This document shows positions 9,808 through 18,793 of a DNA stretch of 38,141 bases, in pieces. The stretch is taken from NCBI GenBank assembly GCA_021414115.1, contig JAIOPD010000051.1:1-38141 (forward strand), in the 5' to 3' direction. Both the position numbers and the translations under genes were made by a program. This DNA comes from Planctomycetia bacterium. Lineage in GTDB: Bacteria > Planctomycetota > Planctomycetia > Pirellulales > UBA1268. Each line of letters begins with the position of its first letter. The first letter of the stretch is position 1. Under the pieces are notes generated by a model, which made no database searches, was not told the origin of the DNA, and was given only the letters and a program-made list of their open reading frames with translations.

Positions 9808-10813
9808 GCGACAACTCGTCCTCTCTGGCTGGTGTGCACTCGATGATCCGTTCGATGATGGCGTCGGACGTCACACCCTCGCTCTCGGCAGCGAAGCCGA
9901 CCACGATGCGATGCCGGAGCACTGGTGCCGCGAGCGCCTGGATGTCTTCTGCGGCGACGTGGGCGCGGCCTTGCAGCAGGGCCCGGGCCTTCGCGCCCAC
10001 GACGAGAAACTGCACCGCCCGCGGTCCCGCGCCCCACACGAGCTGATCCGACACGAATTCGGGCACTCCCTTCTCGCCGGTACGGGTCTGCCGCACGATC
10101 GCCAGCGCGTAGCGGACGAGATGATCGCTCACGGGCACCTCGCGGACGCTCCGCTGCAAGGCGATGATGTCGGCCGCCGAGAGCACGGGCCGCGGCTCCT
10201 CGGTCGGCAGGCCGGTGGTCCGGCGGGCGATCTCGAACTCGTCGGCGAACGACGGGTAGCGGACGAACACCTTGAACATGAACCGGTCCTGCTGCGCCTC
10301 CGGGAGCGGGTAGGTTCCCTCCTGCTCGATCGGATTCTGGGTGGCGAGCACGAAGAAGGGATCGACCAGCGGGTGCCGCACGCGTCCCACGCTCACCTGC
10401 CGCTCCTGCATCGCCTCGAGGAGCGCGGCCTGCGTCTTCGGGGGCGTGCGGTTGATCTCGTCGGCGAGCACCACGTTGGCGAACAGCGGCCCCTCGAGAA
10501 ACCGCGGTTGCCGCATGCCGGTGACCCGATCCTCCTCCAGCACGTCGGTGCCGATGATGTCGGCGGGCATGAGGTCGGGCGTGAACTGGATGCGGCTGAA
10601 GGAGAGGTCGAGGCTGCGGGCGAGCGTGCTCACGAGCAGCGTCTTGGCGAGCCCGGGGACGCCCTCGAGCAGGCAATGGCCCCGGCTGAACAGGCTAATG
10701 AGGAGTTCGTCGATCACCTCTCGCTGGCCGACGATGACCCTCGACAACTGTTCGAGAATCCGGTCGTGGGCCTCGTGCAGGCGGTCGACGGCGGAAGCAG
10801 CGGGATGAGTCAT
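9773..10813 (-). CDS. MoxR family AAA+ ATPase
   Basis: A 346-aa protein. Walker A is GVPGLAKT at 51-58 and Walker B is VVLADEINR at 114-122. The MoxR hallmark [13 protein letters not shown] lies at 77-89, with sensor-region [18 protein letters not shown] and RFMFK further on. Length and motif order match MoxR. These ATPases act as chaperones for assembly or metal insertion of VWA-containing complexes. ATG start, 55 nt after the prenyltransferase-repeat gene, the widest gap in the cluster, so an internal promoter is possible. The 3' end overlaps the DUF58 start. Confidence 0.93.
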   Translation of the reverse strand: MTHPAASAVDRLHEAHDRILEQLSRVIVGQREVIDELLISLFSRGHCLLEGVPGLAKTLLVSTLARSLDLSFSRIQFTPDLMPADIIGTDVLEEDRVTGMRQPRFLEGPLFANVVLADEINRTPPKTQAALLEAMQERQVSVGRVRHPLVDPFFVLATQNPIEQEGTYPLPEAQQDRFMFKVFVRYPSFADEFEIARRTTGLPTEEPRPVLSAADIIALQRSVREVPVSDHLVRYALAIVRQTRTGEKGVPEFVSDQLVWGAGPRAVQFLVVGAKARALLQGRAHVAAEDIQALAAPVLRHRIVVGFAAESEGVTSDAIIERIIECTPAREDELSRDPRFQTIFAS

Positions 10814-10868
10814 GCGGGGCGATTCTCCGGAAGAGGGTCGGGCCGGACGGCGGCCCGTGGGCGGCGGG

Positions 10869-11984
10869 TCACCGCTGGTAGATCGGGAGCGATCCCTTGT
10901 CGAGTTGCAGGATCACGAGGTTGGTGGCGGTGGTGTAGACGTTGCCAATGTAACCCTGCGGCCAGAACGTGCCGTCGCGGTCCTTCTGGGCCTCGGAGAC
11001 CAGCCGCTTCTCGACCTGCGCCCGGTACGACTCCCACGCGGGGTCCCCCTCACGATACATCACCTGCGCGTAGTAAAAGTGGGCGTAGTGCCAATGGCCG
11101 AAGCTGTTGTTGGAAATGTTGCCGAGGTGCCGCTTCGCGTAGTCGAGCATGCGCGGCACGTGGGTGTCGTCCTCTTCGCCGGCGTTGAACAGCGAGGCGA
11201 TCGCGGCCGCCGAGATGGCGGGCCGGCCGCCGCCCCCCTTGGAACTGTATTGCACGCCGCCATCGGGCAGCGTGCAGGCGTGGATGTAGGCGATCGCCTT
11301 GTCGATGATCTCGCGAGGCACCGGGATGCCGGCGTTGCGACATCCGCGCAACCCCTGCACCTGCGTGATCGTGGTCGAGCCCTCGTCGAAGTCATGGCCG
11401 TCTTTCGCGCTGACGTATCCCCAGCCGCCGTCCTTGGTCTGGGCCCGCCCGGAGAAGACCACCGCCTTGGTGAGCACCTGCACGAGTTCGTCCCGGCGCC
11501 GTTCGTCCTCCTCCTCGCCGAGCACCTGCGAGAGGAAGAGCATCGAGAAGCCATGGCCGTAGGTGTAACGGTCGTCCGTCTTGGGATCGCCGATCAGCCC
11601 GTTGGGCCGCGAACGGCTGACGAGATAATCGACGGCCAGACGGATCGCCTCGGCGTGGGGGCCCTGCGACGTCGTCGAGCCTTCCATCAGGAGTGCCGTA
11701 CCGGCCAGCGCCGTCATCGCCGTCGGATAGCGGCCCTCGTTGGCGGCCCAGCTACCACGCCGCGACTGTTTTGCCTCGAGCCAGTCGAGCCCCTGGGCCA
11801 CGATCTCCTCGACCCGCTGCCGCGTGGGGCCCTCGGCAGAAGCGCGACCGCCCCACACGAGCAGTGCCACACACGCGCATCCGACGACCCACCCTCCGGC
11901 TCCGGGAGAGCGGCGAGGACGGCCAGACGTGGTCGCGGCGCGGTGTGCGGTCATGCCCGCATTGTATGCCGGAAACCGGTTCAC
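10869..11984 (-). CDS. Exported prenyltransferase/squalene-cyclase-repeat protein
   Basis: Up to 371 aa. After a signal segment ([17 protein letters not shown] then ASA) the protein has repeated alpha/alpha-barrel signatures of the terpene-cyclase/prenyltransferase repeat type: [32 protein letters not shown] and [10 protein letters not shown]. No DxDD or DCTAE catalytic motif is seen, so a binding or structural role is more likely than terpene cyclisation. Two starts are possible: GTG at 11984, overlapping the PQQ gene stop as GTGA, or ATG at 11954, which gives a more usual signal-peptide n-region. Such proteins commonly lie beside MoxR clusters in planctomycetes. Confidence 0.8.
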   Translation of the reverse strand: MNRFPAYNAGMTAHRAATTSGRPRRSPGAGGWVVGCACVALLVWGGRASAEGPTRQRVEEIVAQGLDWLEAKQSRRGSWAANEGRYPTAMTALAGTALLMEGSTTSQGPHAEAIRLAVDYLVSRSRPNGLIGDPKTDDRYTYGHGFSMLFLSQVLGEEEDERRRDELVQVLTKAVVFSGRAQTKDGGWGYVSAKDGHDFDEGSTTITQVQGLRGCRNAGIPVPREIIDKAIAYIHACTLPDGGVQYSSKGGGGRPAISAAAIASLFNAGEEDDTHVPRMLDYAKRHLGNISNNSFGHWHYAHFYYAQVMYREGDPAWESYRAQVEKRLVSEAQKDRDGTFWPQGYIGNVYTTATNLVILQLDKGSLPIYQR

Positions 11985-14900
11985 CGATCCGGATCGGCGG
12001 GCTGCGACCGCTCGAAGCCCTCCATGCCGCGGCGTGACGACGGTGGTCGGGCCTGCGCCTGAAACGGCGGCATCGGCGGCATCGGCTCGCCCGTGAACTG
12101 CAGAACGACGGGTCGGGCCGTCTGGTTGGCGGCCCGGATCGTGATGGTGTGGTCTTCGGGATTGCCGACCAGTTCACAGCCGGCAGCCAGTTGCTGCGGC
12201 ACCTCGATCCGAGCCTCGTCGAGGATGGCATGACCCGTCCGCTTGTCGAGACACAACAGGCTGAGGTGCTGCCGCCCGGTGCCGGCCGCGACCGTCTGGC
12301 GGCTGAACAGCAGCACCGGGAGTGCGGCGGGCTGCGCGAGGGGCAGGCTGTGCCGTGCGATCGTCGCCGGCACCGGCCAGAGCAGCCGACCGTCGGTGCG
12401 GCCCACCGCCCACACCAAGCCCCCCGTAGTCGCCGGCGGCCCGGCGGCCATGAGCAGGTCCTGCAGGGGAAACACCGTTTCGTCGGCGGCCCGGTCGTCG
12501 GGCAGTTCCGCAGGGCCGGCGCCGGCACCCACGAACACGAGATACCGGTCGCTCCAAGCGGTGACGACGAGCGATTGCGGACGGCTCGTCATGCCCGGCA
12601 GTTCGCAGCGGATGGCGACGCCACCGGCAGCGAGATCGAACACGGTGAACCCGCCGCCCGGTTCGACCACGGCGAGATGGTCGCCACCCACCGACGCGGC
12701 CCGCGCCGCGCCGGCAAACTCTCCGAGCGGCCGCGACTCACGGTCGACGGCATCGACGAGATCGAGCCTCACCCGTTCGGCGACGGATCCGTCGTCGAGC
12801 GGCGCGATCGCCACGATGCGTCGGCCGTGCGAGGCGAGCCGCTGACGGCGGTGGGGCAGATCGACGCGATGAACCAGCCGGCCGTCGTTCATCGACAGCA
12901 CCACCGAACCGCGACCGTCCACCGTGCAGCCGCAGGCGAACTCGTCGTCGCAGATCCAGTCCGACACGCCGGGGAGACCCCGACGCTCCCAGAGCACGTG
13001 CCCCGACACCGGATCAACCAGCGACACCATGCGGCCATCGGGCACGAGCACACCAGAGGCACGGGCAGCCACCCCCTGCACCGAGACAGGCCCCCCGAGA
13101 TCGTCGGGTTCGGTGATCTTCCGGCCCAGGGGCACGACACCGTCGCGGGCCACCCGTCCACCCGAACCGACTGCCGGCCGCACGAGCGTTCGATTCCAGC
13201 CCCGCTCCTGCCGCAGCGAGTGTCGCCAGATCGTGCGACCCTCGCCAGCGGCCGCGCCGATGTCGAAGGCGACGAGACCGCGGTCGCTCCGCACGAAGAG
13301 CAGGCGGCCCACGACCGACGGCTCGATGGGGGACGACTGGCCGAGCCACGGCACGCCGTTGGTCAATCGCGCGCCGTCGATCGGCAACGGTTCGGTGAGT
13401 CGGCGGCCAAACCCGTCGCAGACCAGCAACCGCCGTTGCTGCGTGTCATACCTGACGGCAATCCCGTTCATGACCGGTTCACTCGAACCGAGCAGTGGCA
13501 GCGACACGATTTGGCTGACGACGCCATCCGCGGCGTGCGTCCGTTCACCCCGCGGGCTCCGCACCGCGACCACGCCCAACGGCCACGCCGGCGCATGCGG
13601 TCCGTCCGTTGGCGGTCCTTCGATCACCGGTCCGTCGGTCGGCAGGCTCTTGGGCCGGGGGCGATCCGTGTTGAGTTGGACGAACTCACGCCGGAGCTCC
13701 AGGCCGCGTGGCAGGTCCCCCTCGGCAGCGGCTCGACGATCGATCGCGGCCAGCAAGGCCTCTCGGGCGGCACTCGCGGCGGCATGGCTGCCCAGCCGGT
13801 CGATGACGGTCTGCAGCCTGCGAATCTGCCTGGCGCCTGCGGGCTCCGCGGCGGCTTCCGCGACCAGCTGCCGCAGATCGGCGGCGATTTCTCCACGGAG
13901 TTGCTCCGGTGCTCGGGTCGCCAGTTCGGCGAGCCGACCCCGCACCCACCGATTGGGATGCACTTCGATCGCCGGGTCGGATGGGTCGGTGATCATCTGC
14001 AAGGGCTGCGGCCCGTCGTCGGCCCGCAGCATTCCACGGCAGGCCTGCCAGGCTGCGGCAAACTCGCCGCGGACCAGAAAGCCGTCGACAGCCACTCGCA
14101 CCACCTCGGAAGCCGCCACCACCGGCTCCGGCCACTCGGTCCAACCACGAGCCGCCTCGGTGAAGTCGCGACGCATGCCAAATACGAGGGCGTCGGCGAT
14201 GGCCCCGGGTGGCATGCGGAGGGCCGCGCTGCCGGCCGACTGCCGCAGCCGCGCAAGCCCGGCAGCCACGTCACCTCCGTCGAGTTGCAGTTGGCCCTTC
14301 CAATAGGAGGCCCAGGCGTCGTCAGGCCGATCGCGGAACGCCGTCTCGATCCTCGACTCGAGCGGATCGGCCTGATGGTAGACCTCGATCGCGTCCACAC
14401 CGTGCGAGATGATCTCGCCCCGGTAGGCGACGAGGTTGCCGGGGGCGACGGCCCCGCGGGCGGCCCGTCTCGAGACGACAGAGCCGTCGGCAATGGCGAC
14501 TTCCACGACTTCCGGCGAATCGAGGGGCAGGAAATAACTCGTGGCGGTGAGGATCCCGCGGCCGCTGGGCCTGCTGCCCGCGGGATGCGGCCGCGTCCAG
14601 AGCCGTCGGCCCGTGTCGGCTGCGAGCGTCTCGACGCCGTCGCGGCCCACGATCACGACCCTGCCATCGACGACCCCGGCCAGATGCCAGCGGCCGCGGA
14701 CCGGCTCACGCCATGCCGACGCGCCGTCGCGCAGCCCAAGACAGATCAGTTGCTCCGAGTCATACGGCGCAAACAGCACTCGATCCCCCGCGATCACAGG
14801 CATGGAATCATGGTGTCGGGTCGACAACTCCTCTTCCCTGCCATCCGCGACACCCCGCAGGCGGCCCATGCCTGCCGACGGCTCGGCGGCTGCAGGAGAC

Positions 14901-16621
14901 ACCGGGTAGTGGTGGGCCCAGAGGAGTGTGCGGGCGGCGACATCGACCGCCACGACGACACCTCCGCCCAGCGGACAGACGAGCACGCCGGCGGCGAACG
15001 CCGGGGTCAGTCCGGCCAGACGGCGCGCGAACGATTCGGGGTTGGCCGCCGACTGCCGCTCATCGAGATCGGCGAGAGGCTGCGACCAACGCACCGTTCC
15101 CGAAGAAGCTTCGAGCACGTCGAGCCGCAGCTGACCGCTTTCCTCGACGAGCACGAACAGGTCGTCGCCGACCACCAACGGCGCGGCCATATACCAGGCC
15201 GGCGGTGCTGCTCCCGCTTCGGCTGCCGGCAGCCGCCAGCGGATGGTGCCCTTGGCGGTGATGTCGTGCGCCGTGAGGATGTTGCCGCCGCGCCATCCAC
15301 CGCCGTCGCCGCGGCCGAACCTGCCTTCGATCACTCCTGCCGGCGGCGGCGTGAGCGCATCGGGATGGCTCTCGACGGCGAACACGAGCCGGCCGCCGCT
15401 TGACAGGCCCCCGCTGGTTGCATCGTCGAACACACGGGCGAGCGCCGGCTCCAGCCCACCCTCGACGGCCGACGCGGCAGAGGGTGGAGCGAAAGAGGAC
15501 CGGAGCCAGAGCCGCTTTCCCGTCTCGAAGTCGATCGCGAGGATGCCCGACTGGGTATGTGCGACGATGGTGCCATTGATCGCCAAAGGTGTGGCGGCAG
15601 GAATGGCATAGTCGCCCGCCGCGGCGACGCCCCGACGACGCTTGTCGAGGAGTCTTGCCTCCTCCGGATGACGCGTCAGCGGCACGCGATATCGCGGCAC
15701 GAGCAGGGGGCGGCCAGCCTCGACGATCGCGTTGCGGGCGGCATTGCCGCGAGGCTGCAGCCAGTCGTCCCCAGGACGGCGCGCCGCGGCGCCGGCGTCA
15801 TCAAAGGCTCGGAGCCATTCGGCCGCCGCGCCGTCGTCCTGCGAAAGGAGGACGTCCCGGCCACCGACCCGCACGGGACCGGCGACCCGCCGTCTGGCAG
15901 CCCGCAGCATGTCGGCCGCCGCCGGATCGCCCGCGCGGCGACCGGCCGCCGCCCGCATCAGCGTGAGCGTGGGCTCGAGCGCAGCAGCCTCGGCGGATGC
16001 CGCGAGTCGCTCGATCCACACCGACGCTGCGAGAGGCTCGCCTGCCTCGAGCGCCTCGAATGCCGTCACGAGCGCCGCCTTGCGACCTGCCGGTGTGTTG
16101 AACCAGCGGCGGGCCACAGCGATGACCGCCGCGGAGTCGTTGCGATCGAAGGCCTCCGCGAGCGCCCGCTCCGCGCGACTCCGGCAGAGAAGTGCGTATG
16201 CGTCGCGGCCCTGCGGAGGAATGCTCTCGAGCAGCCGAGTCGCCTCGCTGCGAATGCTGCGTCGAGTGGCGCTGATCGTGCCACCCTGCACGAACGCGTC
16301 GCTGTCACCTGCAAGCAGTTCGTCGATCAACGCGGCCGCGTCGGTCCATCCGCCACCATCGACAAGCCGCCGGGCCCGGTCGAGCTGCCGCTCCTTCGTA
16401 CGGTCGGCCGGGAGAAACACTCCATTGTCGTCGTCGGCGGGGGAGTCGGCGGGGGAGTCGGCAGGGTCGTCGGCGACCGGCGGCTCGGCATCATCAGCCG
16501 CATGCGACTCGAGAGCGGCCCCGGCGAGCAGCACGGCGAGCAGCGCGGCCATCGCCCACGCGGCTCCGCCGCGCAGGCAGGCGGAATCTCGGCACGGTCG
16601 TTGAAGGACGGGCACTGCCAT
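11981..16621 (-). CDS. Giant secreted PQQ-like beta-propeller protein
   Basis: A 1546-aa protein from the chosen ATG at 16621; an upstream TTG at 16678 would add 19 residues but gives a poor signal peptide. The signal sequence is followed by a low-complexity Asp/Pro/Ala linker (a short tandem repeat in DNA near 16441-16465). An alpha-helical repeat region follows, then two sets of PQQ-propeller blades with motifs such as AIDFETGKRLWLRS, VDVAARTLLWAHHYP, LVDPVSGHVLWERRG and DGRLLWPV. A helical segment separates the propellers (about 800-950). Known PQQ-propellers include quinoprotein dehydrogenases and BamB-like scaffolds; no PQQ-dehydrogenase catalytic motif was recognised, so a scaffold or sensor role is inferred. 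It is first in the minus-strand operon. Confidence 0.82.
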   Translation of the reverse strand: MAVPVLQRPCRDSACLRGGAAWAMAALLAVLLAGAALESHAADDAEPPVADDPADSPADSPADDDNGVFLPADRTKERQLDRARRLVDGGGWTDAAALIDELLAGDSDAFVQGGTISATRRSIRSEATRLLESIPPQGRDAYALLCRSRAERALAEAFDRNDSAAVIAVARRWFNTPAGRKAALVTAFEALEAGEPLAASVWIERLAASAEAAALEPTLTLMRAAAGRRAGDPAAADMLRAARRRVAGPVRVGGRDVLLSQDDGAAAEWLRAFDDAGAAARRPGDDWLQPRGNAARNAIVEAGRPLLVPRYRVPLTRHPEEARLLDKRRRGVAAAGDYAIPAATPLAINGTIVAHTQSGILAIDFETGKRLWLRSSFAPPSAASAVEGGLEPALARVFDDATSGGLSSGGRLVFAVESHPDALTPPPAGVIEGRFGRGDGGGWRGGNILTAHDITAKGTIRWRLPAAEAGAAPPAWYMAAPLVVGDDLFVLVEESGQLRLDVLEASSGTVRWSQPLADLDERQSAANPESFARRLAGLTPAFAAGVLVCPLGGGVVVAVDVAARTLLWAHHYPVSPAAAEPSAGMGRLRGVADGREEELSTRHHDSMPVIAGDRVLFAPYDSEQLICLGLRDGASAWREPVRGRWHLAGVVDGRVVIVGRDGVETLAADTGRRLWTRPHPAGSRPSGRGILTATSYFLPLDSPEVVEVAIADGSVVSRRAARGAVAPGNLVAYRGEIISHGVDAIEVYHQADPLESRIETAFRDRPDDAWASYWKGQLQLDGGDVAAGLARLRQSAGSAALRMPPGAIADALVFGMRRDFTEAARGWTEWPEPVVAASEVVRVAVDGFLVRGEFAAAWQACRGMLRADDGPQPLQMITDPSDPAIEVHPNRWVRGRLAELATRAPEQLRGEIAADLRQLVAEAAAEPAGARQIRRLQTVIDRLGSHAAASAAREALLAAIDRRAAAEGDLPRGLELRREFVQLNTDRPRPKSLPTDGPVIEGPPTDGPHAPAWPLGVVAVRSPRGERTHAADGVVSQIVSLPLLGSSEPVMNGIAVRYDTQQRRLLVCDGFGRRLTEPLPIDGARLTNGVPWLGQSSPIEPSVVGRLLFVRSDRGLVAFDIGAAAGEGRTIWRHSLRQERGWNRTLVRPAVGSGGRVARDGVVPLGRKITEPDDLGGPVSVQGVAARASGVLVPDGRMVSLVDPVSGHVLWERRGLPGVSDWICDDEFACGCTVDGRGSVVLSMNDGRLVHRVDLPHRRQRLASHGRRIVAIAPLDDGSVAERVRLDLVDAVDRESRPLGEFAGAARAASVGGDHLAVVEPGGGFTVFDLAAGGVAIRCELPGMTSRPQSLVVTAWSDRYLVFVGAGAGPAELPDDRAADETVFPLQDLLMAAGPPATTGGLVWAVGRTDGRLLWPVPATIARHSLPLAQPAALPVLLFSRQTVAAGTGRQHLSLLCLDKRTGHAILDEARIEVPQQLAAGCELVGNPEDHTITIRAANQTARPVVLQFTGEPMPPMPPFQAQARPPSSRRGMEGFERSQPADPDR

Positions 16622-16873
16622 GGAATCGCGAAGCCTGGCGACCGACCATACTTTCCGAATCGTACCACCTGCCCCCAATCCGTCGTGCCTCGGGACGGCC
16701 GCGTCGCGGCCAGCCGCTCACTTATTAAGGAGGGCCGCCTTGAGACCGTAGACCGCGTGCTCGACCGGATGCGCTGACCCCGGAAAGCAGGCTGCCCGCG
16801 TCACCCAGCGTGGCCAGGCCCTTTTTTCTCGTGAAATTCGACTCTTTCACGGCCCCGACGCCGACAAAAACAC

Positions 16874-16909
16874 GCCCCGAAGCATGGAAAACGGCCTTTT
16901 TTTCGGGGC
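16874..16909 (+). terminator. Hairpin with T-runs in the HU leader region
   Basis: GCCCCGAA (16874-16881) pairs perfectly with TTCGGGGC (16902-16909). T-runs occur at about 16811-16816, inside the loop and 3' arm (16897-16903), and at 16917-16923. From 16622 to 17043 I see no coding region. The hairpin could end a plus-strand transcript from upstream or form part of the leader of the HU-like gene. The trailing T-run starts 7 nt after the stem, so it is not ideal. Confidence 0.3.
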
Positions 16910-16926
16910 CGGACGCTTTTTTTGGG

Positions 16927-16954
16927 TTGCATTTTCAGACCCACGAAGTCTAAT
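16927..16954 (+). promoter_or_regulatory. Candidate promoter of the HU-like gene
   Basis: TTGCAT at 16927-16932 and TCTAAT at 16949-16954 are separated by 16 nt. The -10 element matches 5 of 6 consensus bases; the -35 element is weak (3 of 6). Transcription would start near 16961, giving a leader of about 83 nt before the ATG at 17044. This is by pattern only. Confidence 0.35.
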
Positions 16955-17043
16955 CGGCCTCGCGTTCGGCGTTTTGAGCCGAGATTTTCTGACGGCGGTG
17001 GGGCCCCTGCCGCATACAACTCTGACATTTTGGAGGACTGGCG

Positions 17044-17373
17044 ATGGCGAAGAAGTCGGGAAGCAAGCCGATGACGAAGACTGAAATCATGCGGAGCATC
17101 TCCGAGACGACGAACCTTCCGAAGAAGGACGTCGTGGCGGTTCTGGAGTCGCTGACCACCGAGATCCAGAAGGCCCTCAAGGGTTCCGGGATCGGTGTGT
17201 TCTCGATCCCCGGCCTCGTGAAGATCGAGCGCCGCAAGGTTCCGGCCCGCCCGGCCCAGAAGGGTGTCAAGAACCCCTTCACCGGCGAACTGCAGGACCG
17301 TCCGGCCAAGCCGGCCAGCGTCAAGGTTCGCGTTCGCGCCCTGAAGAACCTCAAGGCCATGGTTTCCGGCTGA
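17044..17373 (+). CDS. HU/IHF-family DNA-binding protein with Lys-rich N-terminus
   Basis: A 109-aa protein. Helical dimerisation residues run at about 11-48 (MTKTEIMRSIS, VVAVLESLTTEIQKAL). The conserved turn GVFSIPGLVKIERR is at 51-64 and the arm contains KNPFTGE (76-82), where Pro78 matches the DNA-intercalating proline of HU. The C-terminus is VRALKNLKAMV. It binds and bends DNA in the nucleoid. A basic extension (MAKKSGSKP) precedes the usual HU start, a feature often seen in planctomycete and chlamydial relatives. GGAGG at 17032-17036, 7 nt before the ATG, is a good ribosome-binding site, and a strong terminator follows, so this is a monocistronic, probably highly expressed gene. Confidence 0.93.
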   Translation: MAKKSGSKPMTKTEIMRSISETTNLPKKDVVAVLESLTTEIQKALKGSGIGVFSIPGLVKIERRKVPARPAQKGVKNPFTGELQDRPAKPASVKVRVRALKNLKAMVSG

Positions 17374-17406
17374 GCCGAGAAATCGACCTGTTCGCGACCA
17401 ATCGAC

Positions 17407-17441
17407 GGGCGGCATCCTCGTGATGCCGCCCGTTTCTTTTT
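17407..17441 (+). terminator. Intrinsic terminator of the HU-like gene
   Basis: A perfect 10-bp stem (GGGCGGCATC at 17407-17416 with GATGCCGCCC at 17422-17431) has a 5-nt loop and is followed by GTTTCTTTTT. It begins 34 nt after the HU stop codon. Confidence 0.9.
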
Positions 17442-17571
17442 GCTACAGGCAAGCTGGATAAAAAGGGGCGACGGCGGCGTCGGATGATCGCGGTCGTGCG
17501 GACTGGGGAAACGGGGCTGGGTTTGCCGATAGATCCGGTACCGCTTCTGTGTTGCTTCTGGAGTCGCCACG

Positions 17572-18483
17572 ATGACCACACCGCCCCGCCCCTGCCCGCT
17601 TCTCGAACGAGACTCCCGCACCACGCCCCTCGACGATGCACCGCCGCCCTGGCAGTTGCGTCGGTGTGAGGAGACGGGCTTCGTCTATCTCGCGAATCCT
17701 CCGGCGCAAGATCGCTTTCGAGACGAGTTCGCCTGGGAGGTGACCCACGCCGAGGAGTCGCACCGCCGCCGCCGTGCCGAACCCGCGATCTACGCGCTGA
17801 GTGGTGCCCTGAAGACATTCCGGCAACGATTCCTGAAACGCGACAAAGTCGCCGCGCTCGTGCAATCGCTCGTGCGTGAGTTCGGCAGCGACGAGGACGG
17901 TCCGATCCGCCTCGTCGACGTGGGCTGCGCGCAGGGCACGCTTGCCATGCGGGTCGTCAGCCGGGTGCCGCAGGACGTGGCCGCGCGACTGGAGCCGATT
18001 GGCATCGAGATTTCGACGCAACTGGCCGGCATCGCGGAGTCCACGCTCCGCCGTCGGGGAGGCCGCTGCATCCACGGCACCGGAATCGACGGGTTGGGCC
18101 AGCTTGATCGGGGCAGTGTCCACGTCGTCGTCCTGTCCTGCATTCTGGAGCACGAGATCGATCCGTTGCCGCTCCTGCGCCGGTGCCGCGAACGGCTGAC
18201 TCATGACGGCCGGATCGTGATCAAGGTGCCCAACTACGCCTCGGTCGGCCGCCACCTGCGTGGATCGAGATGGTGCGGCTACCGCTGGCCGGACCATGTC
18301 AACTACTTCACACCCCGCACGCTCGCGTCGATGGCCACGGCCGCGGGCCTCGAGGTGACGCGGATGAATGTCTTCGACCGCTCACCGACGAGCGATTCGC
18401 TCTACGCCGTCCTCGGCCGCGATCGCTCCTTCGCGGTAGCCACCCCGGCGGCTCCGCCTCCGCGGCTGCGTCACGCGGCCTGA
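17572..18483 (+). CDS. Class I SAM-dependent methyltransferase
   Basis: A 303-aa protein. The SAM-binding motif I is VDVGCAQG at 115-122. It is followed by a GIEIS segment (motif II-like) and ILEHEIDPLPLLRRC with GRIVIKVPN (motifs IV-VI). The C-terminal WPDHVNYFTPRTLASM is typical of methyltransferases of the ubiE/glycan-modifying type. An N-terminal region with Cys8 and Cys32 precedes the fold, but no full zinc ribbon is present. TGGAG at 17559-17563 supports the ATG start. The substrate cannot be deduced. The nearest downstream gene is an exported PEP-CTERM protein, a family whose clusters often carry envelope-sugar methyltransferases, but a functional link is only suggestive. Confidence 0.85.
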   Translation: MTTPPRPCPLLERDSRTTPLDDAPPPWQLRRCEETGFVYLANPPAQDRFRDEFAWEVTHAEESHRRRRAEPAIYALSGALKTFRQRFLKRDKVAALVQSLVREFGSDEDGPIRLVDVGCAQGTLAMRVVSRVPQDVAARLEPIGIEISTQLAGIAESTLRRRGGRCIHGTGIDGLGQLDRGSVHVVVLSCILEHEIDPLPLLRRCRERLTHDGRIVIKVPNYASVGRHLRGSRWCGYRWPDHVNYFTPRTLASMATAAGLEVTRMNVFDRSPTSDSLYAVLGRDRSFAVATPAAPPPRLRHAA

Positions 18484-18524
18484 CCGGCTGGCCGACGGGC
18501 GATTTCCGCCTCGCGGGCCACCAT

Positions 18525-18554
18525 TTGCCTCCGGCCCTGGCCCGCGCCTAGGAT
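18525..18554 (+). promoter_or_regulatory. Candidate promoter for the PEP-CTERM transcript
   Basis: TTGCCT (18525-18530) and TAGGAT (18549-18554) are 18 nt apart, each matching consensus at 4 of 6 bases. Transcription from near 18561 would give a leader of about 230 nt with two hairpins and a terminator before the ATG at 18794. Confidence 0.35.
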
Positions 18555-18623
18555 CGACTGAGTTCGGAACAGGCGGCAGCGGCCGTCGGTTCCGGGCCAA
18601 TCTTCGACTGGCAGACGCACCTC

Positions 18624-18666
18624 ACGAAGAACAGCCCGGCATGCCGGGAGGTTCGTCGGGACGTAA
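18624..18666 (+). promoter_or_regulatory. Structured leader element, possible aptamer
   Basis: A perfect 14-nt palindrome CCCGGCATGCCGGG (18635-18648) lies inside outer ACGAA/TTCGT pairing. GGGACGTAAGCC follows directly (18658-18669). That last segment resembles part of the conserved core of GEMM-I (c-di-GMP-I) riboswitches, GGGACGCAAAGCC, but the preceding conserved strand (AGGGCAAACC) is missing, so no class is assigned. Its position just 5' of a strong terminator and ahead of a coding region is what one expects of a riboswitch or attenuator. Confidence 0.35.
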
Positions 18667-18714
18667 GCCGGCGTGATCCGTCGCCCTCAGGGAGCGGATC
18701 GCGGCGGCTTTTTT
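18667..18714 (+). terminator. 14-bp intrinsic terminator in the PEP-CTERM leader
   Basis: The arms at 18667-18680 (GCCGGCGTGATCCG) and 18695-18708 (CGGATCGCGGCGGC) pair at 13 of 14 positions, including one G-U, and are followed by six Ts. The loop contains a smaller CCCT/AGGG pairing. It lies 183 nt after the methyltransferase stop and 80 nt before the PEP-CTERM start. It could terminate the methyltransferase transcript, attenuate the next gene, or both. Confidence 0.8.
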
Positions 18715-18793
18715 GTTGCGCCGAAAGCCATGTCGGCGCGTGACCAGGCAGCGGAAGCCGCGAGCGATCCCTTGGTCCACGCGGAGTCCCACC

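Noticed and set aside
10869-11984. Squalene-hopene cyclase
   Set aside because: Only the repeat signatures are present; the DxDD catalytic motif is missing, the protein is too short (about 370 aa against 630 or more) and it has a signal peptide.
12149-15403. 1084-codon open frame on the plus strand
   Set aside because: It lies wholly antisense to the PQQ-propeller gene, has no signal peptide or domain and is rich in Arg/His/Gly/Pro, as expected of a shadow frame in GC-rich DNA.
18620-18714. Assignment as a c-di-GMP-I (GEMM) riboswitch
   Set aside because: Only GGGACGTAAGCC resembles the consensus; the conserved AGGGCAAACC strand and GNRA tetraloop hairpin are not present. Kept only as an unclassified leader.
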